Below, piece by piece: positions 1 to 5,189 of a stretch of DNA of 5,189 bases. The first letter of the stretch is position 1; each line of letters starts with the position of its first letter. A program made the translations under genes and the position numbers. Below the pieces are notes generated by a model that did no database searches, was not told where the DNA came from, and was given only the letters and a program-made list of their open reading frames with translations. The DNA comes from Desulfovibrio sp. (GTDB taxonomy: Bacteria > Desulfobacterota > Desulfovibrionia > Desulfovibrionales > Desulfovibrionaceae), in contig JAQVZK010000183.1 of assembly GCA_028708195.1 (NCBI GenBank), positions 1 to 5,189 of the forward strand. The letters are read 5' to 3'.

Positions 1-1
1 A

Positions 2-904
2 AATTTGGGCGCAGTGAAACAAAGTGCGGGGGCATCATCTGCTTCCGCCCGGTCATCCTCTAATCCTTCCGCCAGTCCTTCTGCCAGTTCTCCCGCTGGC
101 CGAACTATGACGGCTGGCGCCAATGGGCAAGTGGGGGGTCCCAGCAAGAGCAATAGCCCCGCCAGTGGAACAGGCGGCGTGAGTGTTGGCCTGCCCCCCG
201 TGGCGGTTCCTGAACCGGCCGTGCCGCCTGCCGTTAACCCGACCAACTTTGCGGCGCAAGGTAGCAATCAACCTGTTGTTCCTGCCAGCTCAGGCAAAAA
301 TGATCCCGCTGGTGGCAATAGCGCAGTACCCGTGCCCGCGTTACCGCCCTCAGCCCTGGCGTTACCGCCAGAACACCCCGGTCTGCCCCCGGTGGCGGGA
401 GCAAGCACTGCCGCGCCAGCCCAAGCGCCCGGCCAGGCATCCGGTGTGCAGGCAGGCTCTCAGCCAGTGCCGCCTGTTCAGGCAAAGTCTGCGCCGCCTG
501 CTACCGCGGCACCGCAGGCCGTCAAGCCAGCTAAAAATGAAAAAGCCGCGTATGAGGCCGCTCTCAAGGTTATGACGAGTGGGCGTTCTGCCGAGGGCAT
601 CTCTCAGTTTGAAGCCTTTTTGCAGGCATACCCGGGGGGCAAGTATGCGGCCAATGCCGACTACTGGATTGGTGAGGGTTTGTATGCCCAGGGTAACTAT
701 CAGGATGCCCTGAATCAGTTTCGCAAGGTGGACGCATCGTATCCGCAGCATCATAAAAATGCGGATGCCCTGCTCAAAACAGGCATGTGCCTGAGCCGTC
801 TGGGTGACAAGGATGCGGCCGCACAGGCGTACAGACAGTTGCTGACGCGTTTTCCCAACTCCGAAGCCGCCCGCATAGCCCGGTCACGCGGGTTGGCACG
901 CTAG
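2..904 (+). CDS. cpoB: CpoB/YbgF-like periplasmic TPR protein, 5' end missing
   Basis: The reading frame is open to the left edge, so the true start and any signal peptide are outside the window; the TTG at 5 is only the first possible start in view. Counting from that codon, residues 1 to about 178 are low-complexity Ala/Pro/Ser/Gly-rich sequence, likely a flexible linker. Residues about 181-299 form three TPR-like helical repeats (near 181-213, 217-250 and 252-288), with the YbgF-family pattern of a Y-W-I-G-E helix, a G-N-Y-Q-D-A-L turn and a final F-P-N-S-E-A-A. In known CpoB proteins this domain binds TolA and coordinates peptidoglycan synthesis with outer-membrane constriction at division. 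The family usually has an N-terminal coiled coil, but none is seen in this part. Two near-identical 12-base units (65-76 and 77-88) encode a P-S-A-S repeat. The stop lies two bases before dprA. The TPR call is firm; the CpoB role is inferred. Confidence 0.75.
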   Translation, partial: NLGAVKQSAGASSASARSSSNPSASPSASSPAGRTMTAGANGQVGGPSKSNSPASGTGGVSVGLPPVAVPEPAVPPAVNPTNFAAQGSNQPVVPASSGKNDPAGGNSAVPVPALPPSALALPPEHPGLPPVAGASTAAPAQAPGQASGVQAGSQPVPPVQAKSAPPATAAPQAVKPAKNEKAAYEAALKVMTSGRSAEGISQFEAFLQAYPGGKYAANADYWIGEGLYAQGNYQDALNQFRKVDASYPQHHKNADALLKTGMCLSRLGDKDAAAQAYRQLLTRFPNSEAARIARSRGLAR

Positions 905-906
905 GC

Positions 907-2337
907 ATGTCTGGGGGGAGATCCTGGGCGGAACTGAATGACGAGGCCCGTACAGAATACTGGGCCAGCCTTGCCTTGCGTCATTGTGCAGGCCTTGGGG
1001 CGCGCTCATGTGCCCGGCTTTTGCGCACCTTTGGCTCAGCGTACGCTGCCGTGCAATCGCGCCAGCGCTGGGGTGAGGCGGGGCTGACACAAAAACAGGC
1101 CGCAGAGATGGCCACGGGTTCGTGGCGCGTCACTGCCCGGCAAGAATGGGACAGGGCGCGCGACCTTGACGCGGACATTCTGCTTTGGACCGACGTCCTG
1201 TATCCGGCTCTGCTGCGCCAACTGCCCGATGCGCCAGTGCTGCTGTACTGCCAGGGTGACATGACGCTTTTTCAGGCCCCTTCCTTTGCAATTGTGGGGT
1301 CCCGGAAGTCTACGGACCACGGCAGAACCGTGGCCGCCCATATGGCCCGATGCCTGGCATCCTGCGGTGTCACCATAATTTCCGGCATGGCGCTGGGCAT
1401 TGACCGGGTTGCCCACGAAAATGCCCTGGCCCGCATAGGACGCAGCATCGGCGTACTTGGTACGGGTATTGACGTAATGTACCCACGGGGCAACAAAACC
1501 GTTTTTGACAACATGCGGCGGCACGGTCTGCTGGTCTCGGAGTTCATGCCGGGGGCGCAGCCCTTGCCCGACCATTTTCCCATCCGCAACCGCATTATCA
1601 GCGGCCTTGCCCTTGGGGTTCTGGTGGTGGAGGCCGCCAGCCGCTCCGGAAGTCTCATCACTGCCCGGCTTGCTCTGGAGCAGAACCGCGAGGTGTACGC
1701 AGTACCAGGCCCGGCGATGGATACGCACTGTCTCGGCTGCCAGGAACTGGTGCGGCAGGGCGCGCGCCCGGTGTTCAGCGCTGAGGACGTGTTGCGCGAT
1801 TTGGCGGAACAGTTGCGTCCCTTTGGTATCAGCCAGGACAGTTTGAACGAAGAAGAAAAATGCGTGCCGGAAGAAACATCTGCACCAGAAGAAACGTCTG
1901 CGCCAAACGAAAAATGCGCGCAAGGCGAAAAACGCGCGCAAGTGAATACTTCCGGTACGCAAAAAAATGCCGCTGGTAGGCAAGAAAATAAAACTCAACT
2001 CCGCACTGACGCCCCTGTCGCATGCGAGCCCCTGTCGCCCTCAACTAGCTGCAAAGAAAACAGCACGCCCGGACCGAAAAAAGACAGTGCGTCCGCGCAG
2101 GTTGAAGCTCCCACCACCGAGGCACAGCCGCGTCTGGACGCTGCAGAGCGGCTCGCACCCGCAGATCGCAGGGCCTTTTTGCTGGACTGCCTGCGTCAGC
2201 GTGGGCCCCTGCAGGCTGATGATCTGGCGTGTGTTATGGACATAGCGGTATCAGAACTTAATGCCATGCTTGTGGGCCTAGAAATGCTAGGGCAGGTGCG
2301 CAGGCTGCCCGGAGCTCGATATGAGGCCGGAATATGA
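907..2337 (+). CDS. dprA: DNA processing protein DprA (Smf), with long repeat-containing linker
   Basis: DprA binds incoming single-stranded DNA in the cytoplasm and loads RecA; it is also kept in many bacteria not known to be competent. Residues about 17-55 resemble the N-terminal helix-hairpin domain (motif A-G-L-G-A-R). The Rossmann-like core runs from about 125 to 300 and holds the family signatures: VGSR (130-133), SGMALGID (159-166), GTGIDVMYP (185-193), FPIRNRIISG (224-233) and SGSLITA (247-253). Residues about 414-474 look like the C-terminal winged helix. Between them, residues about 305-413 are a hydrophilic low-complexity linker that raises the length to 476, against roughly 360-400 for most family members. 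ATG 907 is the only sensible start: no in-frame ATG, GTG or TTG lies just upstream. It lacks a clear Shine-Dalgarno sequence, so translation is probably coupled to cpoB, which ends two bases earlier. The 3' end overlaps xerC by four bases. Confidence 0.95.
   Translation: MSGGRSWAELNDEARTEYWASLALRHCAGLGARSCARLLRTFGSAYAAVQSRQRWGEAGLTQKQAAEMATGSWRVTARQEWDRARDLDADILLWTDVLYPALLRQLPDAPVLLYCQGDMTLFQAPSFAIVGSRKSTDHGRTVAAHMARCLASCGVTIISGMALGIDRVAHENALARIGRSIGVLGTGIDVMYPRGNKTVFDNMRRHGLLVSEFMPGAQPLPDHFPIRNRIISGLALGVLVVEAASRSGSLITARLALEQNREVYAVPGPAMDTHCLGCQELVRQGARPVFSAEDVLRDLAEQLRPFGISQDSLNEEEKCVPEETSAPEETSAPNEKCAQGEKRAQVNTSGTQKNAAGRQENKTQLRTDAPVACEPLSPSTSCKENSTPGPKKDSASAQVEAPTTEAQPRLDAAERLAPADRRAFLLDCLRQRGPLQADDLACVMDIAVSELNAMLVGLEMLGQVRRLPGARYEAGI
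1852..1977 (+). repeat. Degenerate 18-base in-frame tandem repeat within dprA
   Basis: Seven consecutive 18-base units begin at 1852, 1870, 1888, 1906, 1924, 1942 and 1960, and each encodes six residues: EEKCVP, EETSAP, EETSAP, NEKCAQ, GEKRAQ, VNTSGT, QKNAAG. Units 2 and 3 differ at 2 of 18 bases, and units 4 and 5 at 3 of 18. The last two units are strongly decayed, so the clear repeat is 1852-1941. It lies in the linker between the Rossmann core and the winged helix of DprA and keeps the frame. This looks like an old slippage or duplication array, not a functional motif. Confidence 0.75.
2323..2336 (+). promoter_or_regulatory. Ribosome binding site and ATGA coupling at the xerC start
   Basis: GAGG at 2323-2326 lies seven bases before ATG 2334, inside the last codons of dprA. 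The ATG overlaps the dprA TGA stop as ATGA (2334-2337). This supports the long start of xerC and points to translational coupling between the two genes. Confidence 0.65.
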
Positions 2338-3476
2338 GCGTAAAAAGGGTCAGGCAGGGCAAGGGCGCGTACAGGGCCAAGGGTATTGCTGCTCCGGCTG
2401 GCAGTTCTGACGTGGCCGTGGGTGCAGCCACGGCGCAACCCGACGAACTAAACGGGGTGGTCGCGTCTGTTGTGCCGCCTGAAGCTTCAGCCAGTGCAAC
2501 AGGCCCTGCCGCAAGTGCGGGCAAGGCCGAGCCTGACCGAAGTGCGCTCTTTATTGAAGCGTTTTTAACCTGGATGGCTGTGCAGAAAGGGGCTTCAGAA
2601 GCCACTCTGAAGGCGTATGGCGTTGATCTGACGCAACTGGCTGAATTTTTGCGTACGCAGGGTGTCAGTCTTGGGCAGCCGCAAAGCGTTACCCGTCGGC
2701 ATATTCAGGCTTTTTTGGCATGGCTGTTCCGCAAGGGCGAAGCCAAAAGCTCTATGGCCCGCAAGCTGGCGGCCAGCCGCTCCTTTTTTCGCTTTCAGCA
2801 GCGCGGCGGCAGAGTGACGGAAAATGTAGCCGCTCAGGTGCGTAATCCCCGTCAGGAAAAGCGCCATCCCCGTGCCCTGAATGTGGATGAAACCTTTGCC
2901 CTGCTTGATTCCTCCACTGGCCCTGCTGGCGCTAAAGGCCCCGTTGCGGGCAGTGCAGAAGAAGAGCGCACCCTGTGCAGAGACCTTGCCTTGGCAGAAC
3001 TGCTGTACGGGTCCGGATTGCGTATATCTGAAGCCTTGGGGCTGGATGTTGACGACGTGCAGTTGTCGTCGCGCGTGCTGCGGGTTATGGGCAAGGGATC
3101 AAAAGAGAGACTCTCGCCCCTTTCAGACACATCATACACGAGCCTTAAACTGTGGCTTGAAGAACGCCCCTTGCTGGCGCAACCAGAAGAAGCCGCCCTG
3201 TTTGTAGGTACGCGGGGCGCTCGCCTTAACAGAAGGGAAGCCGCCCGCATTGTGGAGCGCCTGTGTCACCGGGCCGGGCTCGCCTTCACGGTTTCGCCTC
3301 ACAGTTTGCGCCACTCCTTTGCCACCCATTTGCTTGAAGCCGGGGCAGACATGCGCAGCGTGCAGGAGTTGCTGGGGCATCAGCGCCTTACAACCACGCA
3401 GAGGTATACTCAGGTAAGTCTTGAGCGGCTTATGGAAACCTACGATAAGGCGCATCCACGGGCTTTAAAAAAATAA
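2334..3476 (+). CDS. xerC: Tyrosine recombinase, XerC type
   Basis: Xer recombinases resolve chromosome dimers at dif by strand exchange through a covalent 3'-phosphotyrosine intermediate. Residues about 71-165 match the N-terminal SAM-like core-binding domain, and residues about 183-370 the catalytic domain. All active-site residues are visible: R230 in G-L-R-I-S-E, K254 in G-K-G-S-K-E-R, H323 and R326 in P-H-S-L-R-H, H349 in L-L-G-H, and nucleophile Y358 in T-Q-R-Y. The spacings (24 from R to K, 26 from H to H, 9 from H to Y) equal those I recall for E. coli XerD. RHSFATHLLE, VQELLGH and the terminal A-H-P-R-A fit XerC better than XerD; that choice is less certain than the family. Two oddities are an Ala-rich N-terminal extension of about 70 residues and an insert of roughly 10 residues (near 191-212, G-P-A-G-A-K-G-like) before the first catalytic arginine. 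With 380 residues it is longer than the usual 295-310. No phage or integron genes lie nearby, which favours the housekeeping enzyme. Confidence 0.9.
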   Translation: MSVKRVRQGKGAYRAKGIAAPAGSSDVAVGAATAQPDELNGVVASVVPPEASASATGPAASAGKAEPDRSALFIEAFLTWMAVQKGASEATLKAYGVDLTQLAEFLRTQGVSLGQPQSVTRRHIQAFLAWLFRKGEAKSSMARKLAASRSFFRFQQRGGRVTENVAAQVRNPRQEKRHPRALNVDETFALLDSSTGPAGAKGPVAGSAEEERTLCRDLALAELLYGSGLRISEALGLDVDDVQLSSRVLRVMGKGSKERLSPLSDTSYTSLKLWLEERPLLAQPEEAALFVGTRGARLNRREAARIVERLCHRAGLAFTVSPHSLRHSFATHLLEAGADMRSVQELLGHQRLTTTQRYTQVSLERLMETYDKAHPRALKK

Positions 3477-3502
3477 AAAAATCACGAGCTGATTTTTTTA
3501 TT
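3472..3502 (+). terminator. A/T-rich hairpin at the xerC stop, probable terminator
   Basis: A 13-base-pair perfect stem (3472-3484 with 3490-3502) encloses the five-base loop CGAGC. The left arm includes the xerC stop codon TAA (3474-3476), and the right arm is a run of seven T bases. Only one pair is G-C, so it is not a classic strong terminator, but the A-tract/T-tract form could stop transcription in either direction. It marks the probable end of the cpoB-dprA-xerC unit. Confidence 0.45.
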
Positions 3503-3570
3503 GTTATTTCGAGATATTAATGGCACATCAGGACGGCATTTTGTGCGTCTACGTCAGGAAGATTTCTGCT

Positions 3571-3600
3571 AGGTGCTTGGCATGGACAGCACTTTGTGCT
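3571..3600 (+). other. Overlapping alternative small hairpins upstream of ppaC
   Basis: AGCAC at 3588-3592 can pair with GTGCT at 3573-3577 (extended to seven pairs, 3571-3577 with 3588-3594, including one G-U) or with GTGCT at 3596-3600 (loop TTT). The two pairings exclude each other. In DNA, 3588-3600 is also a short inverted repeat that could be an operator. The arms are short, so chance is a real possibility. Confidence 0.3.
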
Positions 3601-3605
3601 AAAGA
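3577..3605 (+). promoter_or_regulatory. Candidate sigma-70-type promoter for ppaC
   Basis: TTGGCA at 3577-3582 matches the -35 consensus at five of six bases. A 17-base spacer leads to TAAAGA at 3600-3605, which matches the -10 consensus at only three of six. A better -10-like TACAAA lies at 3607-3612 but is too far from this -35. A promoter is expected in this gap because a hairpin separates ppaC from xerC; the exact position is uncertain. Confidence 0.3.
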
Positions 3606-3645
3606 GTACAAATAGGTCAAATTAACCGCATACCTGAACCATACC

Positions 3646-3664
3646 GGAAGGAGAGACAGTCATG
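3646..3664 (+). promoter_or_regulatory. Strong ribosome binding site of ppaC
   Basis: GGAAGGAG at 3646-3653 contains AAGGAG and ends eight bases before ATG 3662. It is the best Shine-Dalgarno sequence in the window and fixes the ppaC start. It agrees with an abundant housekeeping enzyme. Confidence 0.8.
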
Positions 3665-4579
3665 TCTGCATTAGTTCTTGGTCACATGAATCCTGATACC
3701 GATAGCATTGTTTCCGCCATTGTCGCCGCTGACCTGTACAGCAAGCGCGGTATGGACGTCACCCCGGTTGCCCAGGGCGCGCCCACTCCCGAAACCGAAT
3801 TTGTTCTGAAAAAGTTCGGCCTTACTGCTCCGCAGGTTGTCTCTGACGTGGCTGGCAAAGATCTCTATCTGGTAGACTACTCCGACCTGGCCCAGGCCCC
3901 CAAGGGTATGGATTCCGCCACGGTCCTCGGCGTTGTCGACCATCATAAGCTTGGCGATGTGACCACTTCTGCGCCGCTGGAAGCCTGGATTTGGCCCGTA
4001 GGCTGCACCAATACTGTTCTCAAGAACATGTATGACTTTTACGGCATCGAAATTCCCAAGAACCTTGCCGGTGCCATGATGTGCGCCATCCTGTCCGACA
4101 CGGTGATCTTCAAGTCGCCCACCTGTACCCCTGCTGATAAAAAGGCCGTTGAAGAACTGGCCAAGATCACTGGCGTGACTGATGTGGTTGCTCTGGGCAT
4201 GGAAATGTTCAAGGTCAAGAGTGCCGTTGATGGCACCCCCATGAAGGACCTTGTCTTCCGCGATTACAAAGATTTTGACATGAACGGCAGCAAGGTAGGC
4301 ATTGGCCAGCTTGAAGTTGTTGATCTGTCCATCCTTGAGCCCGTGAAGGCTGGCCTGCAGGCCGAAATTGAAAAGGTTAAAGGCGAAGGCCGCCACAGCG
4401 TGTTTCTGCTGTTGACCGACATCATGAAAGAAGGTTCGGAAATGCTTATTGTTTCCGATGATCCCTCTGTGGTTGAAAAAGCTTTTGGCGTCAAGGCCGA
4501 AGGCTCCTCGGTGTGGCTGCCCGGCGTGATGAGCCGCAAAAAGCAGGTTGTGCCCAATTTTGAAAAGGCTTTCAAATAA
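3662..4579 (+). CDS. ppaC: Manganese-dependent (family II) inorganic pyrophosphatase
   Basis: This cytoplasmic enzyme hydrolyses pyrophosphate to two phosphates with Mn or Co as the preferred metal. The N-terminal DHH domain carries the metal-binding motifs: G-H-M-N-P-D-T-D-S at 7-15 (H8, D12, D14), V-D-Y at 71-73 (D72), D-H-H at 93-95, and S-D-T at 145-147 (D146). The C-terminal DHHA2 domain ends with the substrate-binding SRKKQ motif at 291-295. With 305 residues it matches the usual size of about 305-310, and there is no room for the regulatory CBS or DRTGG domains found in some relatives, so it should be the simple, constitutively active form. It stands alone between the xerC-end hairpin and a strong terminator, with its own ribosome binding site. 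In a sulfate reducer, which I infer for this organism, it would remove the pyrophosphate made when ATP sulfurylase activates sulfate. Nothing suggests truncation or frameshift. Confidence 0.97.
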   Translation: MSALVLGHMNPDTDSIVSAIVAADLYSKRGMDVTPVAQGAPTPETEFVLKKFGLTAPQVVSDVAGKDLYLVDYSDLAQAPKGMDSATVLGVVDHHKLGDVTTSAPLEAWIWPVGCTNTVLKNMYDFYGIEIPKNLAGAMMCAILSDTVIFKSPTCTPADKKAVEELAKITGVTDVVALGMEMFKVKSAVDGTPMKDLVFRDYKDFDMNGSKVGIGQLEVVDLSILEPVKAGLQAEIEKVKGEGRHSVFLLLTDIMKEGSEMLIVSDDPSVVEKAFGVKAEGSSVWLPGVMSRKKQVVPNFEKAFK

Positions 4580-4592
4580 CCTGCTGCAGTAA

Positions 4593-4637
4593 ATAATAAA
4601 AAGCCCCTGTCGCCCAGCGACAGGGGCTTTTTATTAT
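4593..4637. terminator. Strong bidirectional intrinsic terminator after ppaC
   Basis: A perfect 20-base-pair stem (4593-4612 with 4618-4637) has a C/G-rich core, AGCCCCTGTCG pairing with CGACAGGGGCT, around the loop CCCAG. The outer part is A-rich on the left and T-rich on the right, so either strand ends in a T-tract. It begins 13 bases after the ppaC stop. Because the next gene comes from the opposite strand, it can end transcription from both sides. Confidence 0.93.
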
Positions 4638-4825
4638 CGTTGTCCGGATCAGGTCAACTTTGCGACAGTGGTATGTCTTAAAGGCTGGCCTCAGGGACTT
4701 TCGCTTTAGGGCAGGAGGCACTTTGCAAGCCCAGAAACCACAATAAAGGTTTAGGGTGGGGGCGTGGGGGGCTCTCCCCCACAAGGCATTCCAACACTAC
4801 AATATAAGCCCGTCGTGCAGAAAAT
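4638..4825. other. Intergenic stretch without a convincing gene
   Basis: Between the terminator and the stop of the converging - strand gene I see no ORF with protein-like composition and a ribosome binding site, and no tRNA-like fold. The only clear structure is the GC-rich hairpin at 4764-4782 with a G-rich flank at 4754-4771. Together with the ppaC terminator, the whole gene-free gap is about 246 bases. Confidence 0.6.
4764..4782 (-). terminator. GC-rich hairpin 3' of the - strand membrane protein gene
   Basis: GTGGGGG (4764-4770) pairs perfectly with CCCCCAC (4776-4782) around the loop GCTCT, a seven-pair, nearly all G-C stem. It lies about 44 bases beyond the stop of the - strand gene. 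On the - strand it is followed by a C-rich stretch and only a weak T-containing tail, so termination is plausible but not typical. It may instead be part of a dispersed intergenic repeat. Confidence 0.35.
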
Positions 4826-5188
4826 CTAATGCTCAGTCCAGATAAGCATAGCCAGCAGCGCCAAACAGCCTGTCAAAACCATATAGGCCTGGCGCGTACG
4901 AAGAGAAAGCACAGCCCCCAAGAGGGCAGCCACATAGAGGGCAGACCATGTTACCGCGCGCAGGGCAGGCAGGGCCTCAGTGTTTTGCAGGGTATGCAGT
5001 ACGCTGAAAACGACTACGAACGAGAGGCAGTAGAGAGTGATTTGCCAAAGGCTTCTGTGTAGGGACGATAAAAGAAGGGCCGCGCCTGGGGAAAGCCCGC
5101 CGGGTTTGTCAGCACACCACGTTTCAACCCTGTCGACCATCGGGTTTTGATTGATACGCTGGCGGTGTTCAAAATAGGCGGCGGCATA
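4826..5188 (-). CDS. Small integral membrane protein of unknown function, 5' end missing
   Basis: I do not recognise this family. The first ATG in view is at 5140 (104 residues), but the frame stays open for 16 more codons to the right edge. Those codons read like real protein (A-Y-F-E-H-R-Q-R-I-N-Q), so the gene probably begins outside the window. Numbered from that ATG, three hydrophobic segments look membrane-spanning: about 31-51 (after H-R), 58-80, and 84-102, with R81 and R83 in the short connection between the last two. The protein ends W-T-E-H directly after the last segment. No catalytic or binding motif is visible. The gene converges on ppaC and shares the terminator region with it, so the two are not co-transcribed. 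Its upstream neighbours, which could suggest a role, are outside the window. Coding status is supported by the long open frame and clear hydrophobic periodicity, not by homology. Confidence 0.65.
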   Translation of the reverse strand, partial: YAAAYFEHRQRINQNPMVDRVETWCADKPGGLSPGAALLLSSLHRSLWQITLYCLSFVVVFSVLHTLQNTEALPALRAVTWSALYVAALLGAVLSLRTRQAYMVLTGCLALLAMLIWTEH

Positions 5189-5189
5189 G

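Noticed and set aside
1036..1998. Long open frame of 320 codons on the - strand inside dprA
   Set aside because: It lies wholly opposite dprA, whose family motifs are unmistakable. The antisense product is a composition artefact with no coherent domain or ribosome binding site.
2334..3476. Phage, integron or transposon integrase instead of housekeeping Xer
   Set aside because: The active-site neighbourhoods are XerC-like, the gene is coupled to dprA, and no attachment site, excisionase or other mobile genes are visible.
3577..3592. Possible sigma-54 promoter (TGGCA followed by GC)
   Set aside because: The GG and GC elements are 8 bases apart here, not the required 10, and no TTGC element is present.
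3671..4396. 241-codon open frame on the - strand opposite ppaC
   Set aside because: It is the antisense shadow of a strongly codon-biased gene. The product has no hydrophobic or motif pattern that suggests a real protein.
4754..4771. Possible G-quadruplex
   Set aside because: Only three separate G-runs of three or more are present; a fourth run is lacking, and the same bases form a stable hairpin with CCCCCAC.
4572..4784. 70-codon - strand frame in the gap after ppaC
   Set aside because: It runs through both the GC-rich hairpin and the strong terminator and into the ppaC end, with protein-unlike composition and no clear ribosome binding site.
4829..5062. 77-codon + strand frame at the right side
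   Set aside because: It is hydrophilic and irregular and lies opposite the - strand frame, which has clear membrane-segment periodicity and stays open to the edge.
1..5189. CRISPR array, insertion sequence, tRNA or rRNA
   Set aside because: No regularly spaced direct repeats with unique spacers, no transposase or terminal inverted repeats, and no tRNA- or rRNA-like sequence were found on reading both strands.

Overview
The window looks like ordinary core chromosome of a moderately GC-rich, delta-proteobacterial sulfate reducer, most likely Desulfovibrio or a close relative. This rests on the family II pyrophosphatase, the YbgF/CpoB-like gene next to dprA and xerC, and the overall protein style. 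It is recognition from memory, not a database match.

Layout: (1) Positions 2-904, + strand, hold the 3' part of a CpoB/YbgF-like periplasmic TPR protein whose beginning lies to the left of the window. (2) Two bases later comes dprA (907-2337), the single-stranded-DNA-binding RecA loader, with an unusually long repeat-containing linker before its winged-helix tail. (3) An ATGA overlap leads into a XerC-type tyrosine recombinase (2334-3476) with the complete set of catalytic residues. These three genes are packed as one transcription unit that ends at an A/T-rich hairpin. (4) A 185-base gap with a candidate promoter and small alternative hairpins precedes ppaC (3662-4579), a manganese-dependent family II inorganic pyrophosphatase with its own strong ribosome binding site. 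ppaC ends at a very strong, nearly symmetrical terminator. (5) A gap of about 245 bases with a GC-rich hairpin and no convincing gene follows. (6) On the - strand, the 3' part of a small membrane protein enters from the right edge (4826-5188), converging on ppaC.

How they work together: dprA and xerC both act on DNA (recombination or uptake, and chromosome dimer resolution), and cpoB serves envelope constriction during division, so the first unit loosely joins envelope and chromosome maintenance. ppaC is a separate metabolic unit. In a sulfate reducer it would pull sulfate activation forward by removing the pyrophosphate released by ATP sulfurylase.

I found no mobile element, CRISPR array, RNA gene or clearly new system. 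The points most worth a second look are the 18-base coding repeats in dprA, the low-complexity additions in all three proteins of the first unit, the alternative hairpins ahead of ppaC, and the unidentified membrane protein at the right edge.
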